A stretch of DNA of 41,045 nucleotides from Acidobacteriaceae bacterium (GTDB lineage: Bacteria > Acidobacteriota > Terriglobia > Terriglobales > Acidobacteriaceae): assembly GCA_003164255.1 (NCBI GenBank), contig PLST01000180.1, positions 1,431-42,475 of the forward strand. The letters are read 5' to 3'. The position numbers and the translations under genes are program-made. The notes below the pieces were generated by a model that was not told the DNA's origin, made no database searches, and saw only the letters and a list, made by a program, of their open reading frames with translations. Below, one piece after another: positions 1 to 8,472 of this stretch; the first letter of the stretch is position 1, and the number at the start of each line of letters is the position of its first letter.

Positions 1-2
1 CG

Positions 3-1511
3 GCCGAACTGCGGAGCCTGGGTGACGCGTACTACAACGCCGGCCGTTCCAGCGAAGCAGCGGAACAATACAGCGCGCTGCTGCGCGCGCCGACGCTTAG
101 CGCGGCCGAGCGCGAAAGCGTCCAGGTGGCCGAGGCAGCATGCGAGCTCAAGCTCAAGCACCTGACCCCAGCCCAGGTACAGGGGCTGCCCGACACAGCC
201 GACGAGAATGGAGCCCGCAGGCTCGACCTGCTGATGGAACTGGCCCGGGACCGCGACGACACGGCAGATCAGCAGCGCATCGTTGCCGAGATGGAGCAGC
301 GGTTTCCAGCCAGCCCGTGGCTGGCCGAAGCGCTGTTCTCAAGCGGCAACATGTATCTGCTCAAGCGCGACTATCCCACGGCAATCGAATACTACAAGTA
401 TCTTGCCGACCATTTCCCTGGCAGCAAGAATGCCGCCGCCGCACACTGGAAGGCGGGCTGGCTCAGCTACCGCCAGGGGCTCTACCCTGAAGCCGCGCGG
501 CTGTTCGACGAGCAGATCAGGCTCTATCCCTCGGCAATTGAGACCGTGTCCGCGCTCTACTGGCGCGGACGCCTGTACGAAACCCAGGACCATGCTCCAG
601 CCCTGGCGGCTGCCAGCTATCGCGCCATTATTCGCGCTTACCAGCACTACTTTTACGCGCAAATGGCGCGCGCGCGGCTCGCGGCACTCGGAAACACCCA
701 GCCGATGCAGGCTCCGCAGCTTGATCGCTTCCAGCCCCTGCCGCAGCCGCAACTGGTGGATAGCTTTCCGGCAGATAGCCCGCACCTGGCCAAGGCCCGG
801 CTGCTTGCCAATGCGGGGTTGAACGAATACATCCCGCAGGAGATTGCGGCCGATCCCAACTCATTCTCGTGGAGCGCGCTGGCCGAGGCCCAGATTTATG
901 CATCGTATGGCGAAACGTTTCGTGCGATGCGCGCCTTGAAGCGCTCGCTGCCACAGGCGGCCACCGCCCCCGTAAAGGACATTCCACTGGCTTATTGGCG
1001 CATCCTGTTTCCCGAGCCATGGTGGGACACTATCAAGGCCGAATCCGCGAAGAACAATCTCGACCCTTACCTGGTTGCCTCGCTCATCCGCCAGGAGTCG
1101 GAGTTCAATCCTTCGGCAGTTTCTTACGCCAACGCCTGGGGTTTGATGCAGTTGTTGCCCCCGGTGGGTAAGGCCCTGGCCAGGGAAGAGGGAATGAGCC
1201 ACTTTCAGACCTTTCAACTGCTTGACCCGGAGACCAACATCCGCCTGGGAACGCGCTATCTGCGCCAGATGATGGATCGCTTTGGCGGGGTGCAGGAGTA
1301 CGCGCTGGCGGCTTACAACGCCGGCGACAGCCGCGTGGTGGACTGGGAGGCCGCCGGGCCCTACCACGGTATGGACGAGTTTGTGGAGTCGATCCCATTT
1401 ACGCAGACGCGCGAGTACGTTGAGGCGATCCTGCGCAATGAAGAAACCTACAGGGCAATCGACCAGTTTGCCGCCACGCAAAACATGGCGGGCACCGCGG
1501 GCGGGCACTAG
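3..1511 (+). CDS. Lytic murein transglycosylase with TPR repeats (5' end outside window)
   Basis: The reading frame is open from the first bases, so the start lies upstream; a GTG at 126 is internal. The N-terminal half is helical and TPR-like (for example LGDAYYNAGRSSEAAEQY near the window edge, and repeated aromatic/Ala patterns up to about base 900). The C-terminal third is an SLT/GH23 domain: RQESEFNPSAVS carries the probable catalytic Glu (codon 1095-1097), followed by GLMQLLP and the AAYNAGDSRV motif. Enzymes of this family cleave the MurNAc-GlcNAc bond of peptidoglycan in the periplasm, forming 1,6-anhydro ends, and TPRs usually mediate partner or wall binding. At least 502 residues are visible, near Slt70 size. 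No signal peptide can be seen because the N-terminus is missing. Confidence 0.93.
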   Translation, partial: AELRSLGDAYYNAGRSSEAAEQYSALLRAPTLSAAERESVQVAEAACELKLKHLTPAQVQGLPDTADENGARRLDLLMELARDRDDTADQQRIVAEMEQRFPASPWLAEALFSSGNMYLLKRDYPTAIEYYKYLADHFPGSKNAAAAHWKAGWLSYRQGLYPEAARLFDEQIRLYPSAIETVSALYWRGRLYETQDHAPALAAASYRAIIRAYQHYFYAQMARARLAALGNTQPMQAPQLDRFQPLPQPQLVDSFPADSPHLAKARLLANAGLNEYIPQEIAADPNSFSWSALAEAQIYASYGETFRAMRALKRSLPQAATAPVKDIPLAYWRILFPEPWWDTIKAESAKNNLDPYLVASLIRQESEFNPSAVSYANAWGLMQLLPPVGKALAREEGMSHFQTFQLLDPETNIRLGTRYLRQMMDRFGGVQEYALAAYNAGDSRVVDWEAAGPYHGMDEFVESIPFTQTREYVEAILRNEETYRAIDQFAATQNMAGTAGGH

Positions 1512-1724
1512 GGTCGCAGCAAAGGATCACACAAATGGGGAACCCTGTTTGCCACTCCCGTAGCACGATTCGGGTTGACGAAAGGGGCTGTCTGCGGCAA
1601 CACTGTCTTTCAACCGAAGCTCTCATCGTTTCACCAAGCCATTCGCAGCCTGCTGTTGTTCGAAAAGGGGCCGTCCCCAAAACATCGGACTCGGCTCGGT
1701 TACATCAACCCAATGGAGGGCACG

Positions 1725-1988
1725 ATGTCAGCCGACTTGCAGTTTCTGGAAGAATGGATCCCCGAAAGAATGGACCCCGGTACAGTGTTCGTACTGGAAA
1801 ACCAGGCCAAGCTGGGCCACGCGCAGAATCCGTTTGTGGCTGTGATGTCGTGCCCGCGCTGCGGCACGCTGGGCCTGATCACGCGCAGGCAGCTCTATGC
1901 CGGCGAAACCATGATTTGCGGTGGCGAAGTCTGTTCGGCTGAGTACAGGCTGGATGGCGAGAATATCTGTTTTCGGCGCGCGCAGTAA
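1725..1988 (+). CDS. Small cysteine-containing protein of unknown function
   Basis: This 87-residue protein is acidic at the N-terminus (MSADLQFLEEW) and carries a CPRCGTLGLIT motif followed by two more Cys (CGGEVC), which suggests a small zinc-ribbon-like metal site. I chose the ATG at 1725 because GGAGGG lies at 1715-1720; the frame is open back to an ATG at 1575 but that part lacks protein-like character. I do not recognise a named family. It stands alone between the transglycosylase and a small membrane protein on the same strand, and no operon partner is evident. Confidence 0.7.
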   Translation: MSADLQFLEEWIPERMDPGTVFVLENQAKLGHAQNPFVAVMSCPRCGTLGLITRRQLYAGETMICGGEVCSAEYRLDGENICFRRAQ

Positions 1989-2011
1989 TCTCAATTGAAT
2001 GCAGATTTCGC

Positions 2012-2039
2012 GGGCCATCCCCCGATGATCGGGATGCCC
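2012..2039 (+). terminator. Hairpin after the Cys-rich small gene
   Basis: An imperfect GC-rich inverted repeat (GGGC-CATCCC... pairing with GGGATG-CCC) starts 23 bases after the stop at 1988. It could end transcription of the small gene, but no clear T-tract follows, so it may equally be Rho-dependent or only a structured spacer. Confidence 0.3.
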
Positions 2040-2133
2040 ATGCGAAGTTTGTTGTGTGGCCTTGTTGCCGCGTCCCGGACATAATGGTGTGAATGCCGAA
2101 TGCTAATCGGTTGGTATAGAATCGTCGCTGGGC

Positions 2134-2523
2134 ATGGAAGCACTCCTCAATTTCGCATGGGCATTGATGGCAATTGCGTGCCTGGGCCTATGGTTCCGCT
2201 TTGGACGGCGCACCGGGGTCGATCGGCGTGCGTCGTTTGTCGCGCTGGTCATGCTTCTGGTCATCCTTTTTCCGGTCATCTCAGTCAGTGATGATTTGTG
2301 GGCGGGGCAGAATCCTGCTGAGACAGACACCTGCCAGCGCCGCGCTCATCGCGATTGCTGCTCGCACACTAGCCTTCAGGCGGTAGCTTCGCTCCCTCTG
2401 CCGGTATTTGCAGAGTTGAGTTTTGGAATCCAGCGTTTCTCCGTTTCGCTTCCCCCCACTCAGTCCGTCCCCGACAATCCTGCCCTCGCTCCAATCCAGA
2501 ACCGGCCCCCGCCCACCGCCTGA
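2134..2523 (+). CDS. Small membrane protein of unknown function upstream of an RND pump
   Basis: This 129-residue protein has two hydrophobic segments (about residues 4-18 and 34-51), separated by the basic stretch RFGRRTGVDRRAS, then a polar Cys/His-containing tail (ETDTCQRRAHRDCC) and a Pro-rich C-terminus. The topology suggests a two-helix inner-membrane protein. From memory, similar ORFs with the DDLW...ETDTCQRR stretch occur in acidobacterial genomes, sometimes near RND efflux genes, which supports a real gene. The Cys/His tail could bind metal, which would fit the adjacent heavy-metal-type pump, but this is speculative. No strong ribosome binding site is visible. The gene ends 76 bases before the preferred start of the adaptor. 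Confidence 0.62.
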   Translation: MEALLNFAWALMAIACLGLWFRFGRRTGVDRRASFVALVMLLVILFPVISVSDDLWAGQNPAETDTCQRRAHRDCCSHTSLQAVASLPLPVFAELSFGIQRFSVSLPPTQSVPDNPALAPIQNRPPPTA

Positions 2524-2599
2524 TCGTCGAAGCATCCTTCTTATCGGGACATTGTTTTCTCTTGGTCGTCGCCACCCCACAGGTGGCGAAAGGTTGGGT

Positions 2600-3763
2600 A
2601 TGAAGCAGAGATTTCCACTCGGGGTTTTCCGGTTGACCGGCGTGTTCATCCTGCCGGCCGTCCTTTCGATCCCAGTTTTTTCAGGCTGCAAGAGCTCGCC
2701 GTCTGGTGATGGTGCGCCCCCGCCGGCGCGCGTCATTCAGGTTCCCGACATGAACCTGATCACAATCGACAACAACGACGTGGCCAAGTTTCAAATTGTT
2801 CAGGCGGAGAAAATTGAGCTCGCCTCCGAGCTTCGGGCAACCGGCACCGTGGTTCCCGATGTGTCTCGCGAGGTGCCGGTCATTTCACTGGCAAGCGGGC
2901 GCGTGGTCGATATCAAGACGCGCCTCGACGACAACGTGACCAAAGGCCAGTTGCTCCTCAAGGTGCAGAGCAACGATATTACAAACGCATTCAATACCTA
3001 TTTGAAGGCGGCCAACGACGAGCAGCTTGCGAATAAGGCTTACGCCCGGAGCGAGGATCTCTACGCGCATGGAGCAATTTCGCAGGCGATGCTGGAGCAG
3101 GCCGAGGATACGGAGAAAGATGCGAAGGCCGATGTGACGGCTGCTGAAGACCAGTTGAAAACCCTGGGCGCCGACAAGGACCACCCCAGCAGCATCGTCA
3201 ATGTCTATGCGCCGATCAGCGGCGTCATTGTTGCGCAGAATGTGACTGACGGGGCGGCAGCGGGCGTGGGTCTTTCCGGTTCTGCCACGGCGTTCACCAT
3301 CGCCGATCTCTCCCACGTGTGGGTGGTCTGCGACGTTTACGAGAACGATATTCCCAAACTGCAACTCGGCCAGCAGGCCCGGATCACCATCAACTCCTAT
3401 CCTGACCGTCCCCTCTCAGGCCGTGTGAGCGACATCGGCCCAATCCTCGATCCGTCGTTGCGTACCGCAAAGGTTCGCATTGAAGTTGCGAATCCTGGCT
3501 TCCTCAAACTCGGCATGTTTGCCACTGCTACGTTCACAGGCCGTGCCAAGGAAACCCATGCGGCGGTCCCGGCCGATGCCGTGCTTCACCTGCATGACCG
3601 CGACTGGGTTTTTGCTCCTGCGGGAGCAAACCAGTTCAAGCGCATTGAGGTGCGTGCCGGCCAAATGATTGCCGGCAACAAGCAGGCGATTTTGTCGGGA
3701 ATCGATCCGGGCCAGCAAGTGGTTGGCAATGCCCTGCTTCTTGAAACCGCGGGGAACAAATAA
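2600..3763 (+). CDS. RND efflux periplasmic adaptor lipoprotein (CzcB-like)
   Basis: This 387-residue protein begins with a lipoprotein signal: a positively charged start, a hydrophobic core and a lipobox-like FSGC with Cys30 as the probable lipidated residue. Then comes a typical membrane-fusion-protein order: a barrel-sandwich/lipoyl half (VISLASGRVVDIKTRLDDNV), an alpha-hairpin rich in Ala/Glu (about residues 120-190), the second lipoyl half (VNVYAPISGVIVAQNV), and beta-barrel and membrane-proximal domains. The frame is open back to 2423, but that extension overlaps the preceding gene and lacks a signal peptide, so the ATG at 2600 is preferred. Its stop directly abuts the pump gene start, so the two are co-translated. 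It would bridge the inner-membrane pump and an outer-membrane channel. Confidence 0.92.
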   Translation: MKQRFPLGVFRLTGVFILPAVLSIPVFSGCKSSPSGDGAPPPARVIQVPDMNLITIDNNDVAKFQIVQAEKIELASELRATGTVVPDVSREVPVISLASGRVVDIKTRLDDNVTKGQLLLKVQSNDITNAFNTYLKAANDEQLANKAYARSEDLYAHGAISQAMLEQAEDTEKDAKADVTAAEDQLKTLGADKDHPSSIVNVYAPISGVIVAQNVTDGAAAGVGLSGSATAFTIADLSHVWVVCDVYENDIPKLQLGQQARITINSYPDRPLSGRVSDIGPILDPSLRTAKVRIEVANPGFLKLGMFATATFTGRAKETHAAVPADAVLHLHDRDWVFAPAGANQFKRIEVRAGQMIAGNKQAILSGIDPGQQVVGNALLLETAGNK

Positions 3764-6700
3764 ATGCTTCGCGCGCTCGTCGACTTCGCCCTGAAAAATC
3801 GCTGGCTGGTTCTGGGCGGGGTGGTTGTGCTCACAGGCTGGGGCATCGTCAGCTTCCGCAATCTGCCCATCGAAGCCTATCCTGACGTAGCCAACAACTA
3901 CGTGCAGATCATCACGCAGTGGCCCGGCCGCAGCGCTGAGGAGATCGAGCGCCAGGTGACCGTGCCGGTTGAGATTCAGATGGCGGGCATTCCGCACCTG
4001 ACCCATCTTCGTTCAACCACGCTGGCCGGCCTTTCCAGCTTGATGCTGATCTTTGATGACGATTCCACGAGCGATGTGAATCGTGAGCATGTGCTGGAGC
4101 GGCTAAGCCAGGTCAACCTGCCTGCCGGGCTTGTTCCGCAGATGGGCACTGACTGGAGTCCGGTGGGCCAGATCTACTGGTACACCATCGAAAGCACCAA
4201 TCCCGCCTATGACGTGATGGAGAAGAAGTCGCTTGAAGATTGGCTTCTCGAGAAGTCCTTCAAGGGAGTCACCGGCGTGGTGGATGTGTCGAGTTTCGGC
4301 GGGCCCACCAAGGAATACCAGATCAAGCTCGATCCCGAAAAACTCGTTGCCTACGGCCTTTCGATCAGCCAGATCGAGCAGCAGATTGCCAACAACAATA
4401 CCAACGGCGGCGGCAGCTTTATTGAGGAAGGCGCGCAGCAGATCAATGTGCAGTCGCTAGGCCTCTACAAGACGGTGCAGGACATTGAGAACACCGTTGT
4501 GAAAACGACGAATGGCGCGGCCGTCAAGATCAGAGACATCGCCACCGTTTCGCAGGGGCCCCGGATTCGCCTGGGACAGATCGGCCGCGCCACCCATCGC
4601 GCCGATGGGACCATCGTTGATAACCCAGACACGGTGGAAGGCATTGTGCTGCTTCAAAAGGGCGACGACTCCGATCCGGTCCTGCTGGGAATTCATGATG
4701 AAGTCAACAAGCTCAACCATGGAATCCTGCCCGAAGGAGTTACGGTAGTTCCATTTCTCGATCGCTCTGACCTCGTCAAGTTCACGGTCACAACGGTTGA
4801 GCACAACCTGACCGCCGGCGTCCTTCTCGTTTCCATCATTCTGTTCCTGTTCCTCGGCAATGTGCGCGGTGCCATAATTGTTGCGCTCACCATTCCCTTC
4901 GCACTCCTGTTTGCCGCAATCTGTCTCGACCAGATGCATATTCCCGCGAACCTTCTCTCGCTCGGTGCGCTCGATTTCGGCATGGTTGTCGACGGCTCGG
5001 TGATCATGATCGAGAACATGGTCCGGCATCTGACGCTGAAAGACGACACGCGTTCGTCCGAACAGAAGATTCGCGATGCGGCGCATGAGGTGCAGCGCCC
5101 TGTCTTTTTCGCCCGCGGCATCATCATCGCCTCCTATCTACCCATCTTCACTCTGCAGGCGGTCGAAGGCAGGCTCTTCAAGCCGATGGCGTGGACCGTT
5201 AGCTTTGCGCTTGTCGGCGCGCTTGTCTTTGCCATTCTTGTTGCCCCCGTCATGGGAAGCATAGCCTTCGCCAAGGGCGCCAAAGAGTGGGAAAACCCCA
5301 TCATGAAATGGCTCACGGTGCGCTACCGTGCCTCGGTCCGTTCGGCCATTGTGCACCGTAACTTTACGTTGGGCATCTCGATGGCGCTGTTCGCCATTGC
5401 CATCTACCTCTCGTTCGCCGGGCCTATTGGTTCGGAGTTTCTTCCCCATCTCGACGAGGGTTCCATCTGGGTGCGCGGAACATTGCCTCCAAGCGAGGGC
5501 CCCACGGCGAGCATCGACTTCACCAACAAAGCGCGGCTGGTGATAGCGTCCTTTCCTGAAGTGACGAAGGTCATCAGTCAGACTGGCCGGCCCGACGACG
5601 GAACCGATACCACCGGCTTCTTCAATACCGAATACTTTGTCGATTTGAAGGGCAAGGATCAATGGCGTCCTGTTTTCCACCAGGACAAGGAAGCATTGAT
5701 TGCTGCAATCGATGAGCAACTCGAGAAGTTTCCCGGCGTTATCTGGAACTATTCTCAGCCCATCTCAGACAACATGGAGGAAGCTGTCTCCGGAGTCAAA
5801 GGCGAACTTGCGGTAAAACTCTACGGTGACGATCTGCGTACCCTGGAACAAAAGGCCGAGGAGATCCAGGCGCAGATGGCCACGGTGAAGGGCATTGAGG
5901 ATCTTGGCATCTTCCGCATCATTGGACAGCCCAATCTGAATTTCACCGTTGACAGGGATGCTGCTGCGCGATGGGGCATCAACGTAGCCGATGTCCAGGA
6001 CGCTCTGCAGACCGCGGTTGGGGCCAATGCGCTTACACAGGTTCAGCAGGGCGAGGCTCGATTCGACGTGACGCTTCGCTATCAGAAGCAGTATCGCGAC
6101 ACACGCGAGGCGATCGAAGACGTGCGCCTGCTGTCGCCTTCAGGAGAACGTATTTCACTTGCTCAATTGACGAAGGTCTCAACGGACGATGGCGCCGAGG
6201 AGGTCTACCGCGAAGGCGGCCAGCGCTACATCGCGATTAAATACTCCGTACGCGGGCGCGATTTAGGCTCCACGGTGGAAGAGGCCATCAGCAGGGTCGA
6301 TCATAACGTCAAACTGCCATCCGGATATCACCTGGAGTGGGCCGGCGAATACGCAAGCCAGAAACGGGCCGATAAGCGCATGGCGCTGGTCATTCCTGTC
6401 ACGGTGCTTGTCATCTTCCTGATCCTCTACACCATGTTCCGGTCCTATAAATGGTCGGTGCTTGTTTTGGTTTCAGTCATCATGGCTTCCATAGGCGGTC
6501 CGCTGGCCCTGTTTCTCACGGGCACCAACTTCTCCGTCTCATCGGCGGTCGGATTCCTTGCGCTGTTTGGTGTCTCGGTGGAGACAGGCGTCATCATGAT
6601 CGAGTTCATCAACCAATTGCGCGCACAGCGCGAAGCCTCTGAAGGTTTCAAGGAGGAAAATATCATTGAGGCTGCGGTCGAGGGCTCGGTCCAGCGTCTT

Positions 6701-6922
6701 CGCCCGGTGATGATGACCATGCTGGTCGCGACGTTGGGCCTGCTGCCCGCGGCGCTCTCGCATGCCATCGGTTCTGACTCTCAGCGCCCCTTCGCGATCG
6801 TGATCGTAGGCGGATTGCTTGCCAATCTGGTCATCGGCATCTTCCTGATGCCCACGCTCTATGTTTGGATGGCGCGCGAGAATGACATTACGGGGCCGGC
6901 TGAAGGGGATCAAGCCTCCTAG
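3764..6922 (+). CDS. Heavy-metal-efflux-type RND transporter (CzcA-like)
   Basis: This 1052-residue inner-membrane pump has the standard RND plan: TM1 near residues 14-30, a large periplasmic porter loop, TM2-6 (about 345-500), a second periplasmic loop and a C-terminal TM bundle (about 880-1040). The TM4 motif LGALDFGMVVDGSVIMIEN keeps the charged residues of metal-type RND pumps (Asp404, Asp410, Glu417), which take part in proton relay in CzcA. This places it in the HME-RND family, exporting divalent or monovalent metal ions from periplasm or cytosol. It follows the adaptor without a gap. No outer-membrane factor gene is adjacent, so a TolC/CzcC protein encoded elsewhere is presumably used. 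The actual substrate metal cannot be read from the sequence. Confidence 0.94.
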   Translation: MLRALVDFALKNRWLVLGGVVVLTGWGIVSFRNLPIEAYPDVANNYVQIITQWPGRSAEEIERQVTVPVEIQMAGIPHLTHLRSTTLAGLSSLMLIFDDDSTSDVNREHVLERLSQVNLPAGLVPQMGTDWSPVGQIYWYTIESTNPAYDVMEKKSLEDWLLEKSFKGVTGVVDVSSFGGPTKEYQIKLDPEKLVAYGLSISQIEQQIANNNTNGGGSFIEEGAQQINVQSLGLYKTVQDIENTVVKTTNGAAVKIRDIATVSQGPRIRLGQIGRATHRADGTIVDNPDTVEGIVLLQKGDDSDPVLLGIHDEVNKLNHGILPEGVTVVPFLDRSDLVKFTVTTVEHNLTAGVLLVSIILFLFLGNVRGAIIVALTIPFALLFAAICLDQMHIPANLLSLGALDFGMVVDGSVIMIENMVRHLTLKDDTRSSEQKIRDAAHEVQRPVFFARGIIIASYLPIFTLQAVEGRLFKPMAWTVSFALVGALVFAILVAPVMGSIAFAKGAKEWENPIMKWLTVRYRASVRSAIVHRNFTLGISMALFAIAIYLSFAGPIGSEFLPHLDEGSIWVRGTLPPSEGPTASIDFTNKARLVIASFPEVTKVISQTGRPDDGTDTTGFFNTEYFVDLKGKDQWRPVFHQDKEALIAAIDEQLEKFPGVIWNYSQPISDNMEEAVSGVKGELAVKLYGDDLRTLEQKAEEIQAQMATVKGIEDLGIFRIIGQPNLNFTVDRDAAARWGINVADVQDALQTAVGANALTQVQQGEARFDVTLRYQKQYRDTREAIEDVRLLSPSGERISLAQLTKVSTDDGAEEVYREGGQRYIAIKYSVRGRDLGSTVEEAISRVDHNVKLPSGYHLEWAGEYASQKRADKRMALVIPVTVLVIFLILYTMFRSYKWSVLVLVSVIMASIGGPLALFLTGTNFSVSSAVGFLALFGVSVETGVIMIEFINQLRAQREASEGFKEENIIEAAVEGSVQRLRPVMMTMLVATLGLLPAALSHAIGSDSQRPFAIVIVGGLLANLVIGIFLMPTLYVWMARENDITGPAEGDQAS

Positions 6923-6940
6923 GGCCTGTTAACAGGCCCT
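6921..6940 (+). terminator. Perfect 20-base palindrome overlapping the pump stop codon
   Basis: AGGGCCTGTTAACAGGCCCT is a perfect palindrome that starts on the second base of the TAG stop of the RND gene. As RNA it forms a GC-rich hairpin with a TTAA tip. No T-run follows on the plus strand, so it may be a weak terminator, an mRNA 3' stabiliser or a protein-binding palindrome. Confidence 0.4.
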
Positions 6941-7205
6941 TAGCTTCGGCTGCGGGAATGACGGCCAGGTTCCTGCTCTGGCTTGTCGGTCTTCGGATCA
7001 TCCAGGCTCCCAAGGATCCCGCTGGCAAGCTGATGGTATTGGTGCGCTCTTTCTCCCACAGCCGGACATTCCCAGTTCGGGCAAAGCAGGAACCGAGAAG
7101 CAAACATAGTGCCATTTTGGTAAGTTGCTGGAAGTAAAGTGTGCAAGATGGTGCATATAGATAACCCTGTGAGCGCTCAAGTTATTGATTCTAAATATTG
7201 TTAGT
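6941..7205. other. Gene-free region upstream of the PEP-CTERM gene
   Basis: No convincing ORF is seen. The only notable element is a 10-base palindrome TGAGCGCTCA at 7170-7179, about 27 bases upstream of the sigma-54 site. It lies too close to be a classical enhancer but may be a protein-binding site. Confidence 0.4.
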
Positions 7206-7222
7206 TTGGCATCTGAGTTGCA
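7206..7222 (+). promoter_or_regulatory. Sigma-54 (-24/-12) promoter for the PEP-CTERM gene
   Basis: TTGGCATCTGAGTTGCA matches the -24/-12 consensus, with the invariant GG (7208-7209) and GC (7220-7221) separated by exactly ten bases. Transcription would begin near 7233, giving a leader of about 90 bases before the ATG at 7324. Sigma-54 control of PEP-CTERM genes by a PrsR-type regulator is known from floc-forming bacteria, and such a regulator lies 3 kb downstream. Confidence 0.75.
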
Positions 7223-7323
7223 CATGGGAATGTAGACCACCGAGGCCCACTTTTGCGGCCTTTGGTCGGTTTACAGGCGGTTTTGGCTCTGGGGGCCGTA
7301 AGAGACCGTTGATCGGAGGAAGC

Positions 7324-7908
7324 ATGAGGAGATCTGTGTGCGCTTCGCTCGCGCTGGCGGGAGCCCTCGCGATCACTCCATTTTCCTTTGCCGATTCCGC
7401 AGAATTTACGTTAAGTGGTTCACATGCGATCGACCTTCCCAATGAGTTTTCGAAGTCTCCGACGCTCAATGAGAGAACGCAGACCGGGTCAAATCCAAGC
7501 GCCGGTCAAGCGATGAATACAGGCGTGGTAGGCGGTGGTCCAACGTTGTCTTCAGAGACGGGATTCCCGCTCGAGTCTGCACTCAACCAGGCGGAAACCG
7601 GAGTTGGTACTCAGGACAAGCGAATCGCCGTTGTTGATCTCAAGGGAGACGGGCCTTTTCTGATGGCGGGGAACTCGGGCGACAGAGACGGGATTCGCAT
7701 CGCGGGGAACCGACGTGCCAATTCGGAAGGAAAGCGCAATTTACCCAGCGCCAAAGAGGTTTCCAGGGGAAGCATAGGCCTGGTGGGAATCGTCACAACT
7801 CTTGCCGAGACGCCGGAGCCGGGATCCCTGTTCCTTCTTGGCACTGGTCTTCTTGGCCTCGCGTTGGCTTTATTCTGGAAGTCCGCAAACGGTTCGACGG
7901 GTTCCTAG
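7324..7908 (+). CDS. PEP-CTERM sorting-domain surface protein
   Basis: This 194-residue protein has a Sec signal peptide (MRRSVCASLALAGALAITPF, cleavage likely after FADSA), a low-complexity Gly/Ser/Asn/Thr-rich middle without cysteines that looks unstructured, and a C-terminal tripartite sorting signal: TPEPGSLFLLGTGLLGLALA, then a basic residue near the end (WKSANG). PEP-CTERM tails are recognised by membrane exosortases that cleave at PEP and release or attach the protein to the cell surface. The ATG at 7324 is preferred because GGAGG lies at 7315-7319; the frame is open further upstream into the promoter. The gene is monocistronic and sits behind a sigma-54 promoter. Its function is probably as a matrix or surface component, but no enzymatic domain is visible. 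Confidence 0.87.
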   Translation: MRRSVCASLALAGALAITPFSFADSAEFTLSGSHAIDLPNEFSKSPTLNERTQTGSNPSAGQAMNTGVVGGGPTLSSETGFPLESALNQAETGVGTQDKRIAVVDLKGDGPFLMAGNSGDRDGIRIAGNRRANSEGKRNLPSAKEVSRGSIGLVGIVTTLAETPEPGSLFLLGTGLLGLALALFWKSANGSTGS

Positions 7909-8261
7909 GTTGGGTTCGGTAGTTATCAAAACAAACGTTCGAGAGACTCTTCAAAACAATTCGGTTGCACGGTCGTTGAAAGTTGACCTTCCGTTTTCCG
8001 CGGCGTGTTGTCTTTAATCAGACAGCGCAGTGGCGTTATGTTGAGCTTGTCGGAGGCTCCTGTTCAAAACTGAGTCTTCACTCGAAAGGCACGCTGCGAT
8101 CCACCTGATTGAAAACAGGGAGTACGGCAATACGAATGAGTGTTTTTGCGAACAAGTTTCTTGGTCAAAGCCGGCTAATTTTGGTCTGATTTTGCTCGAC
8201 GGATGTCCATAGTTAGATATCGACGGACGGTTGAAATGAGAGTTAGGATTAATCAACACTG
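7909..8261. other. Intergenic region between the PEP-CTERM and PilZ genes
   Basis: No supported ORF is seen; an 86-codon minus-strand frame at 8014-8274 has no recognisable features. A short hairpin (GTCT...AGAC near 8009-8022) is too weak to call a terminator. The heptamer CGACGGA occurs twice (near 8198 and 8221). Confidence 0.35.
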
Positions 8262-8286
8262 AGTGGGTGTACAACTTCTACCCACT
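8262..8286. repeat. Inverted repeat upstream of the PilZ sigma-54 promoter
   Basis: The arms AGTGGGT (8262-8268) and ACCCACT (8280-8286) are perfectly complementary and separated by 11 bases. The repeat lies about 70-95 bases upstream of the -24 element at 8357, a distance typical for enhancer (UAS) sites bound by EBPs. No binding protein can be assigned from sequence. Confidence 0.5.
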
Positions 8287-8354
8287 TGATATGCAACACA
8301 TTGCGGTTACTCTCATGGTGAGCCGGTTATTCCGAAGGTTTATTTGAATCCAGT

Positions 8355-8371
8355 TTGGCACTGGAATTGCT
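8355..8371 (+). promoter_or_regulatory. Sigma-54 (-24/-12) promoter for the PilZ gene
   Basis: TTGGCACTGGAATTGCT is a near-perfect -24/-12 element (TGGCAC-N5-TTGCT; GG 8357-8358, GC 8369-8370, ten bases apart). Initiation would fall near 8382, about 90 bases before the proposed PilZ-gene start. Confidence 0.8.
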
Positions 8372-8472
8372 GTTGAGAGCGTGGGCCAATCAGACAATTT
8401 TCTGTTTGCAGGCGCCGGATATAAATCTGTGTGGTGGTTCGGAACGAAATTGCTGATTGTCAGATACGGCGA

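Noticed and set aside
1535..1942. 135-codon plus-strand frame overlapping the small Cys-rich gene
   Set aside because: It is out of frame with the gene that has the ribosome binding site and CxxC motifs, and its composition is not protein-like.
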